Notes: a model not told the origin generated them from the letters alone. 64,000 bases of DNA from Vibrio tubiashii ATCC 19109 (GCF_000772105.1 NZ_CP009354.1:2976001-3040000); one strand, 5' to 3'; positions 30,875-40,149 are shown, counted from the first letter of the stretch. Numbers and translations are program-made.

Positions 30875-31303
30875 CTATCTCCCTTCCGGCCCATATTGAT
30901 TTTCGCCATCCGTGCCTTTTAAGAAACCACATTCAACTAAAATCCATAGACCACAGACTAGAGCAGCAAATGACGTCGCGGCTTGCAACATAGACGGTTG
31001 ACCGGCTAGTGAAGGATCACCGACTGGCACTGTCATTCGTCCAATAACAAGTGGGATGTTAAGCAGCAGCCACCAACTTGATTTACCACGGTCATGCCAA
31101 CGTTTAGCGGTAATCGCTAGATCAGGAACCAGAATGACAATCAGAAACACAGGTAGAATCAGATGTGCGATCGAGGGAGCGAGTACATTCATCCCCATCG
31201 CAAAGCCAACAATCATCAAATAGTAAACCACGTTCCAAATCCAATAGGTTTTACGCCCTATTCGACCTTGAAACGAAAACAGTAAATCTTTCATCGACAT
31301 CAT
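30875..31303 (-). CDS. DUF805 membrane protein
   Basis: Small inner-membrane protein of 142 residues with four predicted helices. The family hallmark is an N-terminal segment FQGRIGRKTYW followed by a helix, a central LAITAKRWHDRGKSSWWLLL and a C-terminal KGTDGENQYGP; all three are visible. Function of DUF805 proteins is unknown. Start ATG 31303 or the adjacent ATG 31300 follow AGGT. The stop codon coincides with the edge of the repeat element, so the last residues may be shaped by repeat insertion. Confidence 0.85.
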   Translation of the reverse strand: MMSMKDLLFSFQGRIGRKTYWIWNVVYYLMIVGFAMGMNVLAPSIAHLILPVFLIVILVPDLAITAKRWHDRGKSSWWLLLNIPLVIGRMTVPVGDPSLAGQPSMLQAATSFAALVCGLWILVECGFLKGTDGENQYGPEGR

Positions 31304-31349
31304 TTATACCTAAAAAATAAAAAGTTAGAGCCTGTTTGCTCCAAAAATA

Positions 31350-31697
31350 CTAGTTAATTACTTTCTGAAAACACGCTTTATCCATATCTCGAATGTTAAC
31401 CGTTAAGCTATGAACATGACTCGCCTGATCTTGCAATACGGTCATCAACTGACGAGATAACTCTCTTTTCTGCTCTTCGGTTCTGCCATCAAGCAATTCA
31501 AAGCTGATATGTATAAAGTCAACGCTATCTCCCGCTTCACCGACCAGCCAATTATGGCAACGCAAAGACCGAGATTTTACCGAATCCACATCGAACAACC
31601 CGCAAGTTAACGCGACATGATGTAAGTCTTCAAGTAAGCCTTGAACATTAACGCGTTCGTCAACAGAGTTGGAGTATTCCATTACTAGGTTCGGCAT
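31350..31697 (-). CDS. CHMI-like (5-carboxymethyl-2-hydroxymuconate isomerase family) protein
   Basis: Tautomerase-superfamily protein of 115 residues. It begins MPNLVMEYS with the catalytic Pro1 expected after Met removal, and the N-terminal half (LLEDLHHVALTCGLFD, KSRSLRCHNWLVG) fits the CHMI family of aromatic catabolism. No homoprotocatechuate pathway genes are near, so the role may differ. Start ATG 31697 follows GAGGA at 5 nt; an upstream TTG is less likely. It precedes the DUF805 gene on the same strand. Confidence 0.78.
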   Translation of the reverse strand: MPNLVMEYSNSVDERVNVQGLLEDLHHVALTCGLFDVDSVKSRSLRCHNWLVGEAGDSVDFIHISFELLDGRTEEQKRELSRQLMTVLQDQASHVHSLTVNIRDMDKACFQKVIN

Positions 31698-31967
31698 AGT
31701 ATTCCTCAAATGTAAGAGAGTTTCACAATAAACAAAAAGTGCACAACACTATTACCAATTTCTATGCTGAATTCCGAGTGGGTTTCCACCAATCTGTTCA
31801 ATGGATCACTGATAGAAAGCAGATTAAGGTGAGATATGAGCGATCACAGCTCCAACCAATGAGTGATATCCAATAAGACATGACGGTAATCATGATCTCC
31901 CCTATTTTATCTGTTATATTCTTACGAAGATTTTTTACATTAATTGATTAAATACGGAGATATTCCT

Positions 31968-32738
31968 ATGCGTCGTCCTGTAGTGATGGGTAACTGGAAG
32001 CTTAACGGCAGCAAAGCAATGGTGAAAGAGCTGCTAACTGGTCTTAACGCTGAACTTGAAGGCGTTGAAGGTGTTGACGTAGCTGTCGCTCCACCAGCAC
32101 TTTACCTAGATCTAGCTGAACAGCTAATCGCAAAAGGCGGTAACAAGATCATCCTAGGTGCTCAAAACACTGACCTAAACAACAGCGGTGCATTCACTGG
32201 TGATATGTCTCCAGAGATGCTAAAAGATTTCGGTGCTACTCACATCATCATCGGTCACTCTGAGCGTCGTGAATACCACAACGAATCTGACGAGTTCATC
32301 GCTAAGAAATTCAACTTCCTAAAAGAGAACGGCCTAAAACCTGTTTTCTGTATCGGTGAATCTGAAGCTCAAAACGAAGCAGGCGAAACTGAAGCAGTAT
32401 GTGCACGTCAAATCAATGCAGTTATCGACGCTTACGGTGTTGAAGCGCTAAACGGTGCAATCATCGCATACGAACCAATCTGGGCTATCGGTACTGGTAA
32501 AGCAGCAACAGCTGAAGATGCACAACGCATCCACGCTTCTATCCGTGCGCTAATCGCTGAGAAAGATGCAGCAGTTGCTGAGCAAGTAATCATCCAATAC
32601 GGTGGTTCTGTTAAGCCTGAAAACGCAGAAGCTTACTTCTCACAGCCAGACATCGACGGTGCTCTAGTTGGTGGTGCATCTCTAGATGCTAAGAGCTTCG
32701 CAGCAATTGCTAAAGCTGCGGCAGCAGCTAAAGCATAA
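31968..32738 (+). CDS. tpiA: Triosephosphate isomerase
   Basis: Glycolytic (beta/alpha)8 enzyme interconverting DHAP and glyceraldehyde-3-phosphate; 256 residues. Catalytic residues are seen in GNWKLNG (Lys), IIGHSERR (His) and [11 protein letters not shown] (Glu), and the phosphate loop in [12 protein letters not shown] 31968 follows GGAGA by 7 nt. Codon bias is strong. A terminator lies 32 bp after the stop. Confidence 0.98.
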   Translation: MRRPVVMGNWKLNGSKAMVKELLTGLNAELEGVEGVDVAVAPPALYLDLAEQLIAKGGNKIILGAQNTDLNNSGAFTGDMSPEMLKDFGATHIIIGHSERREYHNESDEFIAKKFNFLKENGLKPVFCIGESEAQNEAGETEAVCARQINAVIDAYGVEALNGAIIAYEPIWAIGTGKAATAEDAQRIHASIRALIAEKDAAVAEQVIIQYGGSVKPENAEAYFSQPDIDGALVGGASLDAKSFAAIAKAAAAAKA

Positions 32739-32769
32739 TTTTTCTTCTTACTTTGAAAAATTCTCATTG

Positions 32770-32795
32770 AGGTCAGCGCAAGCTGGCCTTTTTTG
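32770..32795 (+). terminator. Terminator after tpiA
   Basis: AGGTCAGC / GCTGGCCT with GCAA loop (one G-U pair) and TTTTTT. Confidence 0.9.
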
Positions 32796-32853
32796 TGTCT
32801 GGCACATCAATCAAGTATCCTACGCTTTTCCACACTAACGATAGTTGTACCGA

Positions 32854-34197
32854 ATGCAGGATAAGCATGGCCTTCTAACAGGTTCGATTCCCCTAGTACT
32901 TAGACAGATGACCGTTCCCATGACCTTTGGCATGGTGGCGATCTTGATGTTTAACTTGGTGGATACGTTTTTTATCTCGCTGCTAGGTACCGAAGCGCTC
33001 GCTGCGATTAGCTATACCTTTCCCGTGACCTTTGCAGTCAACTGCATCACCATGGGTATAGGCATGGGGCTCTCGACCAATATCGGCCGCTTGCTCGGAC
33101 AAGGTCAATCGATCGTCGCTGCGCGCTTTTCTTCTCATGGCTTACTGTTAGCCGTATTGCTGGTCGCACTCGCCTCTACACTTGGCCTGTTTACCATTGA
33201 GCCACTGTTTCTATTTCTTGGTGCAGAGCAATCACTACTGCCACTTATTCATCAATACATGGATATTTGGTACCTAACGATTCCGCTATTAGTCGTCCCT
33301 ATGGCTGGCAACAGTGCCATTCGCGCGACGGGGGATACCAAAACACCTGCCAAAATCATGATGCTTGCCGGGCTTATCAATGGGGTACTCGATCCGCTAT
33401 TGATTTTTGGCTACGGGCCCTTCCCAGAATTGGGCATTCAAGGGGCGGCCATTGCCAGTGCAATGAGTTGGTTCGGCGCCTTAATTGGCTCGCTTTACGT
33501 GCTGATTAAAAGAGAGAAATTACTTGCCCTACCTTGCTTTAAAACCCTCTGGCTCGACTGGCAACAAATCCTAAAAATCGGCACACCGGCTGCTCTGTCT
33601 AATGCTCTTACGCCCTTGTCGGGGGCGATTTTGATGATGATGCTCTCGACTCATGGCACTGCAGCCGTCGCCGCTTATGGTGCGGCGCAGCGAGTCGAAT
33701 CGATTCTTATCTTGGTTTTGATGTCTTTAACTTCAGCCCTAACACCATTTATTGCCCAAAACATGGGCGCCAATAACCCTGCACGTAGCTTTGCCGGGTT
33801 GTTTTTAAGCATGCGTTTCTCGATGGTGTTTCAGGCCGGCATTTTTATCATGATGGTGCCACTGAGCATTCCACTCGCAGCTTTGTTTTCACAGGAACAA
33901 GCGGTAAAAGATCTGCTTTGGCACTATTTGTTAGTCGTGCCGTTTAGCTATGGTTTCCAAGGCGTGATGATGATGTTGGTTTCTGGATTAAACGCCCTGC
34001 ATGAACCGCTTAAGGCATTCCAATGGAGCTTTATGCGTCTGTTTCTCTTTACCCTGCCTTGCGCTTGGATGGGTGGTCAGCTGTATGATATTGAAGGGCT
34101 ATTCATTGGTATTGCGGTAGGCAACATTGTTGGTGGCACAAGTGGTTACTTATACGCACTGAAACTCCGAGCTCAGCACCTTTCCTCGGCGGCATAA
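32854..34197 (+). CDS. MATE-family multidrug/cation efflux protein
   Basis: Twelve-helix antiporter of 447 residues from the multidrug and toxin extrusion family, probably Na+- or H+-driven. The two MatE repeats are recognisable by LVDTFFISLLGTEALAAIS in the first half and AAVAAYGAAQRVESI with ALTPFIAQNMGA in the second. Start ATG 32854 (MQDKHGLL) is preferred to TTG 32845; no strong ribosome site is seen for either. Substrates cannot be inferred. Confidence 0.88.
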   Translation: MQDKHGLLTGSIPLVLRQMTVPMTFGMVAILMFNLVDTFFISLLGTEALAAISYTFPVTFAVNCITMGIGMGLSTNIGRLLGQGQSIVAARFSSHGLLLAVLLVALASTLGLFTIEPLFLFLGAEQSLLPLIHQYMDIWYLTIPLLVVPMAGNSAIRATGDTKTPAKIMMLAGLINGVLDPLLIFGYGPFPELGIQGAAIASAMSWFGALIGSLYVLIKREKLLALPCFKTLWLDWQQILKIGTPAALSNALTPLSGAILMMMLSTHGTAAVAAYGAAQRVESILILVLMSLTSALTPFIAQNMGANNPARSFAGLFLSMRFSMVFQAGIFIMMVPLSIPLAALFSQEQAVKDLLWHYLLVVPFSYGFQGVMMMLVSGLNALHEPLKAFQWSFMRLFLFTLPCAWMGGQLYDIEGLFIGIAVGNIVGGTSGYLYALKLRAQHLSSAA

Positions 34198-34204
34198 AAC
34201 AAAA

Positions 34205-34225
34205 CACCGACTCTTGGAGTCGGTG
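34205..34225 (-). terminator. Terminator after rraA
   Basis: CACCGACTC / GAGTCGGTG with a 3-nt loop; on the minus strand it is followed by TTTTGTTTT. It also ends the convergent MATE transcript less well, since the + strand lacks a T run. Confidence 0.85.
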
Positions 34226-34248
34226 CAGTCTATCTGGAAAGGTAGAGA

Positions 34249-34773
34249 TTAATCGACGATGGCTATCTCTTCTTCCTCTTCGACTTCTAAGTCTACATCT
34301 AATGGCTCTTGAGAAAGAATCACGCCGGTATTGTCAGCGTAGAGGTAATCTTCAGGAAGGAAGGTCACGCCACCAAAGTTGACTGGCACATCCACTTCTC
34401 CAATACCTTGGGAGATAGCACCGACAGGAATAGAAGCAATCGCTTGGATACCAATACTCATGTCTTCCAGCTCATCGACTTCACGAACACAGCCATAAAC
34501 CACAATACCTTCCCACTCGTTTTCTTCCGCAAGCGATGCGAGCTCTGCATCAATCAATGCGCGACGCAACGAACCACCACCATCAATAAGCAGCACACGG
34601 CCCAAACCGTCTTGCTCGAGGATCTCACGAATCAAGCCATTATCTTCAAAACACTTTACTGTCGTGATTTGCCCCGCGAACGATGCACAACCACCAAAGT
34701 TGCTGAACATAGGCTCTACAACATCTACTTGCTCTAAATAAATGTCGCACAAGGCAGAGGTATTGTATTCCAT
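34249..34773 (-). CDS. rraA: Regulator of ribonuclease E activity A
   Basis: Trimeric protein that binds RNase E and inhibits RNA decay in E. coli; 174 residues. The sequence [27 protein letters not shown] and [16 protein letters not shown] are family hallmarks. The C-terminus is an acidic tail ([13 protein letters not shown]) longer than in E. coli. Start ATG 34773 follows AAGGA. It is next to menA on the same strand, as in E. coli. Confidence 0.95.
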   Translation of the reverse strand: MEYNTSALCDIYLEQVDVVEPMFSNFGGCASFAGQITTVKCFEDNGLIREILEQDGLGRVLLIDGGGSLRRALIDAELASLAEENEWEGIVVYGCVREVDELEDMSIGIQAIASIPVGAISQGIGEVDVPVNFGGVTFLPEDYLYADNTGVILSQEPLDVDLEVEEEEEIAIVD

Positions 34774-34849
34774 AGTATTCCTTCCCATACCGTTCGTTAT
34801 CTCCATCGAGTATATAAGGTCATTAAGTCATTGCAATGACATGTATCAT

Positions 34850-35767
34850 TTAACTGACCAGAGTTTGAGCTATAACCACTCCAGCAAACAATAAGTTAGT
34901 CACCATAGAGCACTTAACGATCACCGGCATCATTGGGGCGATTTGCGCTGGCTTTTCGGCCTGCCATACTGCTTTACCGTGTTTAAAGGTAACAAGTAGG
35001 CTAAGTAGAAATGGCAAGCTAATCCAAATTGGGCTCGGTTGATGAATTAAGTAAGCTGCAAAAGCGACGACAGCGCCGCTAAGCAGAGCAAAGTGATATT
35101 GCTTAGCGCGCTTTTGCCCGAGACGGACAGCAACCGTTCTTTTGCCACACACCTCATCATTCTCAATATCGCGCATATTGTTGATATTGAGTACAGCGAC
35201 AGCCAATAGCCCACAACCAACCGCGGGCAAGATAAGCAGAGGAGCGACAATGCCGGTATGAAGGAAATAAGTACCCGCCACGCCCAATAAACCAAAGAAG
35301 ATAAACACGGAAATATCGCCTAAGCCAACGTAACCATAAGGTTTGTTACCCACGGTATATGCGATCGCTGCGACAATGGCCAAGACTCCTAGCCCGATGA
35401 AAGCTAAAATGCTCTGTAGACTCTCTAGCGCATACATCACCAAGGTTAGACCCGCGATCACAGTCAAGACCACATTAATGATCATTGCCTGCTTCATGTC
35501 TTTCTGCGTGACAGCTCCAGACTGAATCGCACGCATAGGCCCGAGACGATTTTCGTTATCGGTACCTTTAACAGCATCGCCATAATCGTTGGCTAAGTTA
35601 GAAAGAATTTGTAGCAGCGTTGCGGTCAGAAAAGCCAGCAAAGCAACCACAGGTGAAAACTGATGCGTGGAGTACGCCAATACACTACCCGTTAAGATAG
35701 AGACCAAAGCCAAAGGCAAGGTTTTAGGGCGAGCGGCGTCAAGCCATATTGTTAGAGACTGTTTCAT
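34850..35767 (-). CDS. menA: 1,4-dihydroxy-2-naphthoate polyprenyltransferase
   Basis: Membrane UbiA-family prenyltransferase that makes demethylmenaquinone; 305 residues, about nine helices. The first Asp-rich motif NDYGDAVKGTD is at 60-70 and the second at NMRDIENDEVCGKRT. The N-terminal LDAARPKTLPLA is typical of MenA. ATG 35767 is preferred; a GTG six codons upstream has no ribosome site. The efp terminator precedes it, so it has its own promoter or relies on read-through. Confidence 0.93.
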   Translation of the reverse strand: MKQSLTIWLDAARPKTLPLALVSILTGSVLAYSTHQFSPVVALLAFLTATLLQILSNLANDYGDAVKGTDNENRLGPMRAIQSGAVTQKDMKQAMIINVVLTVIAGLTLVMYALESLQSILAFIGLGVLAIVAAIAYTVGNKPYGYVGLGDISVFIFFGLLGVAGTYFLHTGIVAPLLILPAVGCGLLAVAVLNINNMRDIENDEVCGKRTVAVRLGQKRAKQYHFALLSGAVVAFAAYLIHQPSPIWISLPFLLSLLVTFKHGKAVWQAEKPAQIAPMMPVIVKCSMVTNLLFAGVVIAQTLVS

Positions 35768-35833
35768 GGATACCAGTTTAGCCACAGTTACTTGAACTAG
35801 AATTGTGGCACATCAATCCTATCGGTGAAAAAC

Positions 35834-35861
35834 AAAAAAAGGTCACCGAAGTGACCTTTTT
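35834..35861 (-). terminator. Terminator after efp
   Basis: GGTCAC / GTGACC with CGAA loop extended by A/T pairs; a run of seven T follows on the minus strand. Confidence 0.9.
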
Positions 35862-35884
35862 CCAAAACTTGACCTAAGTTAGGC

Positions 35885-36451
35885 TTATTTAACGCGACCT
35901 ACGTACTCACCAGAGCGAGTATCAACTTTGATCACTTCGCCAATCGCGATAAATAGAGGAACGCGAACAACAGCACCTGTTGATAGTGTTGCTGGCTTAC
36001 CACCTGTACCTTGAGTATCACCTTTCAGACCTGGATCAGTATCTGTTACTTCAAGCTCAACGAAGTTTGGTGGCGTTACTACGATTGGGTTACCGTTCCA
36101 TAGTGTTAGCATACAAGTGTTGTTTTCTACCAACCACTTAGCGTTTTCGCCAACCGCTTTTACATCCGCAGCGATCTGCTCAAATGTTTCGTTGTTCATA
36201 AAGTGGTAGAATTCGCCGTCGTTATATAGATAATCTAGGTCGATATCCATTACGTCTGCAACTTCACAAGTTTCACCAGACTTAAAGGTTTTCTCTAGCA
36301 CTTTACCAGAAAGAAGCTTACGAATTTTTACACGGTTGAACGCTTGACCTTTACCTGGCTTAACGTATTCGTTTTCCAAGATAACGCAAGGCTCGTTATC
36401 AAGCATTAGTTTCAAGCCGCCTTTAAATTCATTGGTGCTAACAGTAGCCAT
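35885..36451 (-). CDS. efp: Elongation factor P
   Basis: Relieves ribosome stalling at polyproline stretches; 188 residues, three beta-barrel domains. The modification site loop [10 protein letters not shown] has Lys34 at the position that is beta-lysylated in E. coli, and the modifying aminomutase gene epmB starts only 32 bp away on the other strand. ATG 36451 follows AGAGGA. A terminator lies beyond the stop. Confidence 0.97.
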   Translation of the reverse strand: MATVSTNEFKGGLKLMLDNEPCVILENEYVKPGKGQAFNRVKIRKLLSGKVLEKTFKSGETCEVADVMDIDLDYLYNDGEFYHFMNNETFEQIAADVKAVGENAKWLVENNTCMLTLWNGNPIVVTPPNFVELEVTDTDPGLKGDTQGTGGKPATLSTGAVVRVPLFIAIGEVIKVDTRSGEYVGRVK

Positions 36452-36483
36452 TTTTTCCTCTTACATTCTTAGAGCTAAATTCA

Positions 36484-37506
36484 ATGCCGCACATCATAAC
36501 CCGAAAAGTTGTTTCTGTTGAGCAAAACTGGCTCAAACAGCTAGCGAATGGGATCTCTGATCCTGCAAAACTGCTTGAGCAGCTCGAAATAGATTCTAAG
36601 CCATGGCAAGACGGATTTGCTGCTCGCAAGCTTTTTGCGCAGCGTGTTCCGCAAAGTTTTGTTGATAGAATGGAAAAAGGCAATCCTTACGACCCGCTTT
36701 TACGTCAGGTTTTACCGCTCAGCGAAGAGTTTGAAGTCCACCCTGGTTACTCCAATGATCCACTGGAAGAGCAAAACAATACCATCCCAGGTTTATTGCA
36801 CAAATACCGCAACCGCGCGTTAATGATCGTCAAAGGTGGCTGCGCGATTAACTGTCGTTACTGTTTTCGCCGTCATTTCCCCTATGACGAAAATAAGGGT
36901 TCTAAATCGGCTTGGCAGCAAAGTTTAGAGTATGTAGCCCAACACCCAGAGATCAATGAAATCATCCTTTCTGGCGGTGACCCGCTAATGGCAAAGGATG
37001 AGGAGCTGTTGTGGCTTATTGATCATATTGCCGATATCAAACACATCAAGCGCCTGCGCATTCATTCCCGCTTACCTGTAGTCATTCCGGAGCGTATCAC
37101 TCAAGCGCTGATTCAGATGCTAAACGAAACACGCCTGCAAGTGGTGTTAGTCACGCATATCAACCACGCTCAAGAGATAAATCAAGAACTGAGAGATAGA
37201 TTAAGCCACCTTAAGCAAGCAGGTGTTACTCTTTTAAACCAAGGTGTTATGCTAAAAGGAGTCAATGACAGCATTGAGTCTCAGGTAGACCTCAGCAACG
37301 CTTTATTTGATGCTGGCATTTTACCTTATTACATTCACGTGCTAGATAAAGTACAAGGCGCTGCACACTTTTATATCTCCGACCAAGAGGCCAAAGCGAT
37401 CATGGCAGGGCTAATGGAGCGAGTCTCAGGTTACCTAGTACCTAAGTTAACTCGTGAGATAGGTGGGCGCACAAGTAAAACCCCACTCGACCTACATTTA
37501 GAGTAA
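36484..37506 (+). CDS. epmB: EF-P (R)-beta-lysylation protein EpmB
   Basis: Radical-SAM lysine 2,3-aminomutase homologue that makes (R)-beta-lysine for EF-P; 340 residues. The FeS motif is C120-x3-C124-x2-C127 (CAINCRYC). ILSGGDPLM and the later YYIHVLDKVQGAAHF are lysine-aminomutase family segments, with VPKLTREIGGRTSK near the end. It is divergent from efp, its product's target. The stop overlaps the start of the prepilin gene by one base, which suggests translational coupling. Confidence 0.95.
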   Translation: MPHIITRKVVSVEQNWLKQLANGISDPAKLLEQLEIDSKPWQDGFAARKLFAQRVPQSFVDRMEKGNPYDPLLRQVLPLSEEFEVHPGYSNDPLEEQNNTIPGLLHKYRNRALMIVKGGCAINCRYCFRRHFPYDENKGSKSAWQQSLEYVAQHPEINEIILSGGDPLMAKDEELLWLIDHIADIKHIKRLRIHSRLPVVIPERITQALIQMLNETRLQVVLVTHINHAQEINQELRDRLSHLKQAGVTLLNQGVMLKGVNDSIESQVDLSNALFDAGILPYYIHVLDKVQGAAHFYISDQEAKAIMAGLMERVSGYLVPKLTREIGGRTSKTPLDLHLE

Positions 37507-38000
37507 TGATGAAAAATACACGCGGCTTTACGCTAATAGAACTAGTCATTGTAATCGTTGTACTCGGTATTCTTGCTGTTACAGCCCTGCCTCGCTTACT
37601 TGACCTACAAAGCGACGCCCGAACTTCTGCCTTGCAAGGTTTAAAAGGGGCAATGCAAGGCGCTAACGACCAGTTAATTGGCGTTTCTGCTATCGCAGGG
37701 CTCGACACCGCTGCCAGCGGCTCTGTCACTGTAGAGGGGGAAAGCGTCAGTATTGTTTATGGTTATGCTAAAGCAGACAACGCCAATGCTTGGTCTAAGA
37801 TTCTTGATGCGAATATAGATGACGCAACATGGGGAGCGGATGGAGCGGATTGGTATTTCAGTAATACCAACGCCAATGATGGAATTATCTTGTACATGCC
37901 AGGAAGCCGCCGTCAATCTTCTCTTAACTGTTACCTGCAATATACCGAAGCAACCTCAAACGCCTCACCCAGTATTAACTTGACCACCACTGGTTGTTAA
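37506..38000 (+). CDS. Type IV prepilin-like protein
   Basis: Pilin-family protein of 164 residues (163 from the second ATG at 37509). The short basic leader MKNTRG is followed by FTLIELVIVIVVLGILAVTALPR, the class III signal recognised by prepilin peptidase, with Glu at mature position 5. Two cysteines (SSLNCYL and the C-terminal TTTGC) could form the disulfide loop of major pilins. It overlaps the epmB stop and no other pilus gene adjoins. Whether it is a structural pilin, an MSHA-like minor pilin or a pseudopilin is not deducible; assembly could use the PilMNOPQ machinery encoded 16 kb away. Confidence 0.85.
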   Translation: MMKNTRGFTLIELVIVIVVLGILAVTALPRLLDLQSDARTSALQGLKGAMQGANDQLIGVSAIAGLDTAASGSVTVEGESVSIVYGYAKADNANAWSKILDANIDDATWGADGADWYFSNTNANDGIILYMPGSRRQSSLNCYLQYTEATSNASPSINLTTTGC

Positions 38001-38077
38001 TTTTGTCCTTAAGATAAAAATCTTTTGTTCGATAGGCAGGTCTAATCTATGCATACTCCGACGTTTTGGAGGTCACT

Positions 38078-38584
38078 ATGCAACCAGACATGCAATCCAC
38101 TATCGAACAATTCCTCGACCTAGGTCCATTCAGTTGGTGGGCCCTACTCTGTTGTGCCGTTAACGGCATTCTTATTGGTGTTGAACGGCAAACACGTGGT
38201 AAGCCTGTTGGAATTCGCACCTCGATTTTGGTGATTTCGGGTACCTACTTGTTTATGTCAATGGCAGTTTCGCTCTCACCCAATACGTTAGATCAAGCGC
38301 GAGTACTCGGTCAGATCATTACTGGGGTAGGATTTCTTGGTGCTGGGGTAATGATGACCCTTGATGGCAAAATCCATGGTGTCACCTCCGCTGCTGTTAT
38401 ATGGGTATTGGCTGCCATTGGCATGATGATTGGACTGGGTTACATGCAACAATCAGTGATACTCACGCTACTTGCACTCACCGTACTACTTGGCGTCGAT
38501 AAAGCGGAAAATCGAATCAAAGCTCTACGCCGTGGTGTCCACCAGAAAATCCAAAAACGTAGAGACAACAAATTGAACTCGTGA
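38078..38584 (+). CDS. MgtC/SapB-family membrane protein
   Basis: Inner-membrane protein of 168 residues with four to five helices. The family segment is GILIGVERQTRGKPVGIRTSILV (about 33-54), then GQIITGVGFLGAGVMM and GVTSAAVIWVLAAIGMMIGLG; these glycine-rich strings define MgtC/SapB proteins. It lacks the long cytoplasmic C-terminal domain of Salmonella MgtC, so the Mg2+/virulence role should not be assumed. ATG 38078 follows TTGGAGGT, a strong ribosome site. Confidence 0.88.
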   Translation: MQPDMQSTIEQFLDLGPFSWWALLCCAVNGILIGVERQTRGKPVGIRTSILVISGTYLFMSMAVSLSPNTLDQARVLGQIITGVGFLGAGVMMTLDGKIHGVTSAAVIWVLAAIGMMIGLGYMQQSVILTLLALTVLLGVDKAENRIKALRRGVHQKIQKRRDNKLNS

Positions 38585-38630
38585 TCTCTACGAGCAAACC
38601 AACACAAAGCCTTTGTTTAAAGTGCAATTT

Positions 38631-38644
38631 TTGATTCGAAACAA
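38631..38644. promoter_or_regulatory. Candidate FNR site upstream of the Dcu-type gene
   Basis: TTGAT-TCGA-AACAA matches the FNR/anaerobox consensus TTGAT-N4-ATCAA at 9 of 10 positions. FNR control of C4-dicarboxylate carriers is well known. A matching -10 about 30 bp downstream is not obvious. Confidence 0.45.
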
Positions 38645-38755
38645 GGAATAGCTCGATAGTCAATTGCTCTAACAAGAGAAGCAAATAGGGTCACGTTTCC
38701 ATCTACCACTTTTGGGTAGCATAGCTCTATGTTTATACCAATGTAGGGTTTGATT

Positions 38756-40081
38756 ATGTTTTACGTGCATATGCTCCTGCTTCTGACGGTTATATTTATC
38801 GGTATCCGCCATGGAGGCATAGCTTTCGGTTTGCTCGGGGGCTTAGGTGTTTCGGTTCTCGCGTTTGTATTTGGTGTCGCACCGGGTTCACCACCGATCA
38901 GTGTTATGCTGATTATTCTCGCTGTGGTCGCAGCCTCTGCGACTCTGGAAGCAACGGGTGGCCTCAAGCTGTTAGTGAAGTTTGCTGAGCGATTATTGCG
39001 TAAGCATCCAAGTCAAATCGTGTTTCTTGGTCCACTTTGTACCTATTCGTTGACGGTATTAGTCGGCACGGGTCACTCTGTTTACCCTCTTCTGCCTGTT
39101 ATCTATGATGTTGCCTACAAGAAAGGCATTCGTCCTGAGCGCCCGATGGCGATGGCAACCGTTGCATCACAAATGGGGATTACGGCTAGCCCGATCGCCG
39201 CTGCCGCTGCGGTAGTAATGGCAACAGCAGCCGATAACCACTTAGATATCAGTCTGGTGAACGTGTTACTGGTGACCATACCTGCGACGTTAATTGGTGT
39301 GTTGGTTGGCTGTTTGTGGAGCCTGAAACGTGGTAAAGAATTGGATCAAGACCCAGCCTTTATCGAGCGTTGCCAAGACCCCGAGTTTAAAGCTCAGCTG
39401 ATTGATGAAGTCCAGCAAGATGAAAGTGAACCTGCCAGCCAACAAGTGGCTAAACGCGGTTTAGGCATCTTCTTAGCCGGTATCGCTACGGTTATCTTTG
39501 TCGCAATGTTTGGTAAAGATCTCGGCTTGCTACCAGACGGCGTTAAAATGTCGGTCGCGATTCAGTTCTTGATGTTATCCGTCGGTGCTTTGATTCTGTT
39601 AACGACTAAGGTAGAGCCGAAAAAGATCGTCCATAGTAATGTGTTTATCGCCGGTATGACCGCGGTGATCATTATCTTCGGTATTGCGTGGATGAGTGAC
39701 ACCATTATCGGTTTCCACAAGCCCTACTTGATCAGCCTAGTAAGCGATATTGTGGCAGCGCATCCTTGGACGTTTGCTATTGCCATGTTCGTGGTGTCGG
39801 TATTCTTGAAGAGCCAAGCAGCGGTACTGACCATTATGCTGCCACTGGGTTTTGCGATGGGCATTCCAGCACCAGTGCTAATCGGTGTGCTTCCTGCTTG
39901 TTATGCGTATTTCTTCTTCCCATTCTATCCAAGTGATCTTGCGGCGATTACCTTTGACCGCTCAGGTACGACTGAGATTGGTAAGTACGTGCTCAACCAC
40001 AGCTTCTTGCTGCCAGGCTTTATTGGCGTGATTACCGCAACGACAGTGGGTTACGTGCTATCGACTATGCTAGTCAACTAG
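38756..40081 (+). CDS. Anaerobic C4-dicarboxylate carrier, DcuA/DcuB family
   Basis: Polytopic inner-membrane carrier of 441 residues, which in this family exchanges fumarate, succinate, malate and aspartate during anaerobic growth. Family segments include FGLLGGLGVSVLAFVFG, TYSLTVLVGTGHSVYPLLP, RPERPMAMATVASQMGITASP and the C-terminal LPGFIGVITATTVGY. DcuA and DcuB cannot be told apart with certainty here. ATG 38756 follows TAGGG at 7 nt. A candidate FNR site lies upstream and a bidirectional terminator downstream. Confidence 0.9.
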   Translation: MFYVHMLLLLTVIFIGIRHGGIAFGLLGGLGVSVLAFVFGVAPGSPPISVMLIILAVVAASATLEATGGLKLLVKFAERLLRKHPSQIVFLGPLCTYSLTVLVGTGHSVYPLLPVIYDVAYKKGIRPERPMAMATVASQMGITASPIAAAAAVVMATAADNHLDISLVNVLLVTIPATLIGVLVGCLWSLKRGKELDQDPAFIERCQDPEFKAQLIDEVQQDESEPASQQVAKRGLGIFLAGIATVIFVAMFGKDLGLLPDGVKMSVAIQFLMLSVGALILLTTKVEPKKIVHSNVFIAGMTAVIIIFGIAWMSDTIIGFHKPYLISLVSDIVAAHPWTFAIAMFVVSVFLKSQAAVLTIMLPLGFAMGIPAPVLIGVLPACYAYFFFPFYPSDLAAITFDRSGTTEIGKYVLNHSFLLPGFIGVITATTVGYVLSTMLVN

Positions 40082-40097
40082 CCTTATACCAATAAAC

Positions 40098-40130
40098 AAA
40101 AAGCCAGTTGGTCTCCCAACTGGCTTTTTT
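40098..40130. terminator. Bidirectional terminator between Dcu-type gene and pfkA
   Basis: Stem AAAAAGCCAGTTGG / CCAACTGGCTTTTT with TCTC loop; A run before and T run after make it work on both strands for the two convergent genes. Confidence 0.93.
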
Positions 40131-40149
40131 AGTTCAATATGAAGCTGGC

